Assembly (NCBI GenBank): GCA_964230965.1
Contig: CAXRJA010000049.1
Coordinates: 1-17,711, forward strand
Source: UBA8290 sp964230965
GTDB lineage: Bacteria; Bacillota_I; Bacilli_A; Acholeplasmatales; Acholeplasmataceae
DNA: 17,711 nt
Direction: 5' to 3'
A program made the position numbers and the translations under genes. Shown piece by piece: positions 14,524-17,711 of the stretch (position 1 is the first letter of the stretch; every line of letters starts with the position of its first letter). The notes beneath the pieces are model-generated. The model made no database searches, was not told the origin of the DNA, and was given only the letters and a program-made list of their open reading frames with translations.

Positions 14524-15014
14524 CAGATACATTAATAAAAAGACATCCCAATGCACATTATTGTTATGTGTGTGGAACCAAACAAGAAGAAGGCTTACAT
14601 GTTGAGTTTTTTGAACTTGCATCTAAACGGTTTTTAACCATTTATCATCCACATAAAGATCATCAAGGCTATCCAGAAGTACTACATGGGGGTGTTGCTG
14701 CTGCATTACTTGATGAAGGTATGGCAAGAGTGTATCAAGTGTTTTTTGATGATCCTTGGGGAATGACGATTGATTTAAACATCCGTTATTTAAAACAAAT
14801 GCCAATGGATCAAACGCTCTATGTCGTTTCTGAACTTACAAATGATCGGTCTAGAATGTATGAAGTTAAAGGTTATATTACGAATGGTATTGAAATATAT
14901 GCTAAAGCAACGGCATCCTATATTAAAGTCTCCGTTTTTGAAAAGCTAAAATCACTTGGATATCATATATCAGATGCACCTTTTCCGATGCAAACGATTG
15001 AGTTGCCAGAATGA
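14520..15014 (+). CDS. Hotdog-fold thioesterase (PaaI-like)
   Basis: The 164-residue protein is likely to hydrolyse an acyl-CoA or related thioester in the cytoplasm. The central helix carries 'HGGVAAALLDEGM' (H56-G57-G58, D65-E66), the usual pattern of PaaI/YbgC-type hotdog enzymes. After it, 'IDLNIRYLKQMPMDQTLYV' supplies the strands that follow. An N-terminal 'CYVCG' (C15, C18) begins the protein, as often seen in this subfamily, and might bind metal or be structural. AAGGA (14506-14510) lies 9 nt before the ATG, which overlaps the preceding stop. The substrate cannot be told from the sequence. Confidence 0.83.
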   Translation: MTDTLIKRHPNAHYCYVCGTKQEEGLHVEFFELASKRFLTIYHPHKDHQGYPEVLHGGVAAALLDEGMARVYQVFFDDPWGMTIDLNIRYLKQMPMDQTLYVVSELTNDRSRMYEVKGYITNGIEIYAKATASYIKVSVFEKLKSLGYHISDAPFPMQTIELPE

Positions 15015-16543
15015 GTGTTTTAGAAGCAAAGGATATTTCATTTTCATATGATCATCAACGATTATTTGAAGATGCAAATATGCGTTTATTTCAAGATGAT
15101 CATTCTGTACTCGTTGGTCCAAATGGTCATGGTAAGACAACATTTTTAAAATTTTTGGCTAAAGAACTCTCTCCTAATAAAGGCAACATTTCTTGGTTAA
15201 ACCACGTAAAAGTAGGATATTTAGATCAGTTTTTAGCTTTACGTGATGATCAAACAGTTGAAATCTATTTACATGATGTCTTTGAACATTTATTTCAATT
15301 AGAATCTAAAATGATTGGGTTATACGAAGAAGCTTCTACATCAAATCAAGCGATGAGGCTGATTCGTCATGCATCGGATATTCAAGACATCTTAGAAAAA
15401 GAACAATTTTATCAATTTAAGTCCAAGGTCGATAATATGGTTCAAGGTTTAGGATTATCATTGCATGTGTTAAAACAACCAATTGCTGAATTATCAGGTG
15501 GTATGAAAGTAAAAGTGATGCTTGGAAAACTTTTACTACAAGATGTCGATGTATTGTTATTAGATGAACCCACGAATTTCCTAGATAAAAAACATATTGA
15601 ATTTTTAATACAATATTTAAACCAATTTAAAGGTGCTTTTTTAGTCATTTCTCATGATGCATATTTTTTATCAAAAATCGCGAAAACTGTATTTGCAATT
15701 GAAGGTAAAAAAATAGAAAAATATAAAGGATCATTTGACTTTTATTTAGGTCAAAAAGCATTGCGTCAAGCACAAGCTGAAAAAGCATTTAAGGAACAGC
15801 AACAACTCATTAAAAAAGAAGAAACGTTTATTCAGAAAAACTTAACAAGAGCATCCACTACAAAACGTGCACAATCTAGACGAAAGAAATTAGAAAAACT
15901 TGTAAAAATAGAAAAACCACATACGAAACGTAGTTATCATTTTGACTTTCCTTATGCCCATCGCACCGGTGATGTAGTGATACAAACACATGATTTATTG
16001 ATTGGATATGATCACCCCTTGTTAGATCCACTGAATATGGAAATTAGGCGTGGTCAAAAAGTTGCATTAATCGGAAAAAATGGGATTGGAAAAACAACAT
16101 TACTTAAAACACTTTTAAGTGAAAAATCGCCATTAGGTGGGCAATTTCACCTCATTGATACCGTTAAAATCGCGTACTATTCTCAAGTTGAAGCTTATGA
16201 TGATCATGAAACAGCATATCGTTTTTTTAGAGGATATTATCCAGATGTTGAAGATAAATTTATTTATCAACAATTAGGAAGTTATGGTCTTGATTATGAC
16301 AAATGTCATCGACCACTAAAGACACTCTCTGGTGGTGAACAATCGAAAGTGCGTTTGGCGGTATTAAAAAAACAACCTTCAAATTTACTTATATTAGACG
16401 AACCAACAAATCATTTAGATGATGCTGCAAAAGATGCATTGGTTGAGGCGTTACAAGATTATCGTGGCACACTCATTTTGGTCACACATGAAACTTATTT
16501 TTATGAAGCAATTTGTGATGATATGATAGAATTATATGCGTAA
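15011..16543 (+). CDS. ABC-F family ATPase
   Basis: This soluble 510-residue protein has two ATP-binding domains and no membrane part, as in ABC-F proteins that act on the ribosome. Domain 1 has Walker A 'GPNGHGKTT' (36-44), signature 'LSGGM' (161-165) and Walker B 'VLLLDEPTNFLD' (about 181-192). Domain 2 has Walker A 'GKNGIGKTT' (355-363), signature 'LSGGEQ' (439-444) and Walker B 'LLILDEPTNHLD' (about 459-470). The linker (about 245-310) contains 'NLTRASTTKRAQSRRKKLE', like the YdiF/Uup-type linkers. It is not the ATPase of the sugar importers, because it lacks the regulatory C-terminal domain of MalK/MsmX proteins and is a tandem ABC-F. It starts in a 4-nt overlap with the thioesterase gene and has no strong Shine-Dalgarno site. 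Confidence 0.9.
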   Translation: MSVLEAKDISFSYDHQRLFEDANMRLFQDDHSVLVGPNGHGKTTFLKFLAKELSPNKGNISWLNHVKVGYLDQFLALRDDQTVEIYLHDVFEHLFQLESKMIGLYEEASTSNQAMRLIRHASDIQDILEKEQFYQFKSKVDNMVQGLGLSLHVLKQPIAELSGGMKVKVMLGKLLLQDVDVLLLDEPTNFLDKKHIEFLIQYLNQFKGAFLVISHDAYFLSKIAKTVFAIEGKKIEKYKGSFDFYLGQKALRQAQAEKAFKEQQQLIKKEETFIQKNLTRASTTKRAQSRRKKLEKLVKIEKPHTKRSYHFDFPYAHRTGDVVIQTHDLLIGYDHPLLDPLNMEIRRGQKVALIGKNGIGKTTLLKTLLSEKSPLGGQFHLIDTVKIAYYSQVEAYDDHETAYRFFRGYYPDVEDKFIYQQLGSYGLDYDKCHRPLKTLSGGEQSKVRLAVLKKQPSNLLILDEPTNHLDDAAKDALVEALQDYRGTLILVTHETYFYEAICDDMIELYA

Positions 16544-16555
16544 TAGGAGACAATC

Positions 16556-17545
16556 ATGACAGAAGTTCAAACAGTTGTAGGTGATGTGTCATATATGACA
16601 CTTGAAAATGATTTTTTAAAAGCACACATCCTTTCCTATGGTGCTTCTATTTTTCATTTATTTGTAAAAAGACATGATGAATGGATTGAAGTATCTGTTC
16701 AGCCAAATGATATTAACGAATTTTTAACCTCTGAATTTTATTACGGCAAATCAGTAGGACGTGCTGCAGGAAGATTATTTTATCCAGGTTATACGATTGA
16801 TCAAATTGAATATTTATTTGGAGAAGAAGAAAAACCTGCTTTGTTGCACGGAGGTCCAAATGGATTTTCTTTTAAACACTTTGATGTCGTATCTTTTGAT
16901 GCACACCATGTTACTTTAAAAGCAACATCCTATGAAGATGAAGGACCCTTTGATGGTGCATTAACATTATATACCACCTATCGTTTAGACAATAAAGCAT
17001 TTCATATTACGTATGAAGCTGATACAACAGCACCAACAATATGTAACATCACCAATCATGTATATTTAAATGTATCCACACATTCAACAATTGATCACCA
17101 AAAAATAAAAATAGATGCTAAGAAATATTTAAATATTGATGAAACAAATAAAATTATTAGTGTTGAGGATATCAAAGCACCTTTTAATTTCAATGAAGGC
17201 AAATATTTTAAAGATGTACTTAAAGCTATGTCATCTACACCATTTAAAGGTTATGATCATACATTCATATTTAATCCATCGAAACAACCGCACATGGAAG
17301 TAACATCTGATATCATGACAATGAAACTTTACACGACCAATCCAGCAGTCGTACTTTACACCCACAATAAACCATCACCACATGCGTTACGTACATTAAA
17401 ACCAAATCAAAATCGTCATGCTGCATTTACAATAGAAACACAATATGAACCGGGTGGTATTCAATTTGAAGGTTTAAATGATGCAATTTTAAGACCTGAT
17501 GAAACCTATAAAGAAACAACAAAGTTAGTATTTGAAACAAAATAA
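16556..17545 (+). CDS. Aldose 1-epimerase (galactose mutarotase family)
   Basis: It would interconvert alpha and beta anomers of aldoses such as galactose or glucose in the cytoplasm. The 329-residue protein has the family's catalytic pattern: H98 in 'LLHGGPNG', H168 in 'TNHVYLNVS', D234 in 'GYDHTFIF' and E294 in 'FTIETQYEPGG' as probable base. The opening ('LKAHILSYGASI') and 'VGRAAGRL' also fit. AGGAGA (16545-16550) lies 5 nt before the ATG, 12 nt after the ABC-F stop, so it probably shares that transcript. Whether it is GalM itself or a paralogue for another sugar is not certain, so no symbol is given. Confidence 0.88.
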   Translation: MTEVQTVVGDVSYMTLENDFLKAHILSYGASIFHLFVKRHDEWIEVSVQPNDINEFLTSEFYYGKSVGRAAGRLFYPGYTIDQIEYLFGEEEKPALLHGGPNGFSFKHFDVVSFDAHHVTLKATSYEDEGPFDGALTLYTTYRLDNKAFHITYEADTTAPTICNITNHVYLNVSTHSTIDHQKIKIDAKKYLNIDETNKIISVEDIKAPFNFNEGKYFKDVLKAMSSTPFKGYDHTFIFNPSKQPHMEVTSDIMTMKLYTTNPAVVLYTHNKPSPHALRTLKPNQNRHAAFTIETQYEPGGIQFEGLNDAILRPDETYKETTKLVFETK

Positions 17546-17592
17546 TAAAGATGAAAGATTTCACAATTGTATTTATGATTGTTTTATGTTAA

Positions 17593-17598
17593 TATAAT
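17593..17598 (+). promoter_or_regulatory. Possible -10 box of rpmG
   Basis: A TATAAT stands 24 nt before the rpmG start codon. A weak TTGTAT (17567-17572) is upstream, but at 20 nt the spacing is poor. No terminator hairpin is apparent between 17546 and 17592. Confidence 0.35.
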
Positions 17599-17622
17599 GA
17601 AGTATTTAAAGGAGTGAATCAA

Positions 17623-17711
17623 ATGCGTGAATTAGTAAAACTTGTATGTACAGAATGTGGTGATGAAAACTACCATACTACGAAAAATAAAAAATTACAC
17701 CCAGATCGTAT
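17623..17711 (+). CDS. rpmG: 50S ribosomal protein L33, N-terminal part (3' end outside window)
   Basis: The first 29 residues are visible, roughly 60% of the usual length of about 50. 'LVCTECGDENYHTTKNKK' followed by HPDR is characteristic of bacterial L33, a small large-subunit ribosomal protein. The CTEC pair marks the zinc-binding (C+) form, with the second CxxC expected just past the window edge. AAAGGAG (17608-17614) lies 8 nt before the ATG. Confidence 0.93.
   Translation, partial: MRELVKLVCTECGDENYHTTKNKKLHPDR

Noticed and set aside
15011..16543. ABC ATPase as the missing energy subunit of the sugar importers
   Set aside because: Tandem nucleotide-binding domains with an ABC-F linker, and separated from the operon by a terminator, a tRNA and other genes.
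1..17711. Mycoplasma code (TGA read as Trp)
   Set aside because: TGA ends several genes in ATGA overlaps with good downstream starts, and TGG encodes Trp throughout.
1..17711. CRISPR arrays, transposases or prophage genes
   Set aside because: I saw no spaced direct repeats, no transposase or integrase motifs and no phage proteins in the window.

Overview
The window is AT-rich and almost fully coding. Every protein gene is on the + strand; the only minus-strand gene is one tRNA. TGA is used as a stop codon (for example at the ends of the genes at 4425, 9656, 14110, 14523 and 15014), and tryptophan is written TGG throughout. Low GC, tight ATGA-type overlaps and strong Shine-Dalgarno sites point to a low-GC Firmicutes/Tenericutes bacterium using code 11. 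An Acholeplasma- or Izemoplasma-like member is my best guess. That assignment is inference, not proof.

Region 1 (1-461) is the C-terminal end of an ABC transporter solute-binding protein that starts upstream of the window. It is followed by a terminator-like hairpin (479-520).

Region 2 (534-12765) is one tightly packed eight-gene cluster that looks like a single operon. In order it encodes: a 1005-aa membrane-anchored protein with beta-rich modules fused to a solute-binding domain; a first pair of sugar ABC permeases; a signal peptide-NHL-TPR-YIP1 fusion membrane protein; a large exported DUF5696-type protein; a second pair of sugar ABC permeases; and a lipoprotein family GH16 beta-glucanase with a C-terminal FN3-like domain. 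The GH16 enzyme gives the best clue to substrate: it would cut a beta-1,3-type glucan such as laminarin at the cell surface, and the transporters would take in the oligosaccharides. No transport ATPase, regulator or cytoplasmic glucan-processing enzyme is in the window, so an MsmX-like shared ATPase encoded elsewhere is implied. The cluster ends at a strong hairpin terminator (12770-12803).

Region 3 (12810-12971) holds a minus-strand tRNA-Lys(CTT) and a divergent promoter region feeding the next gene.

Region 4 (12969-17545) is housekeeping-like. It has a Pr6Pr-type membrane protein with its own terminator, then a chain of a Nudix hydrolase, a small membrane-anchored unknown, a hotdog thioesterase and an ABC-F ATPase, each overlapping the next by 4 nt, followed by an aldose 1-epimerase. 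The Nudix gene appears to start leaderless, directly downstream of an extended -10 promoter.

Region 5 (17623 to the end) is the start of rpmG (ribosomal protein L33).

The most interesting part is the 12-kb surface system of region 2: two permease pairs, a YIP1 fusion and a DUF5696 protein around one glucanase.
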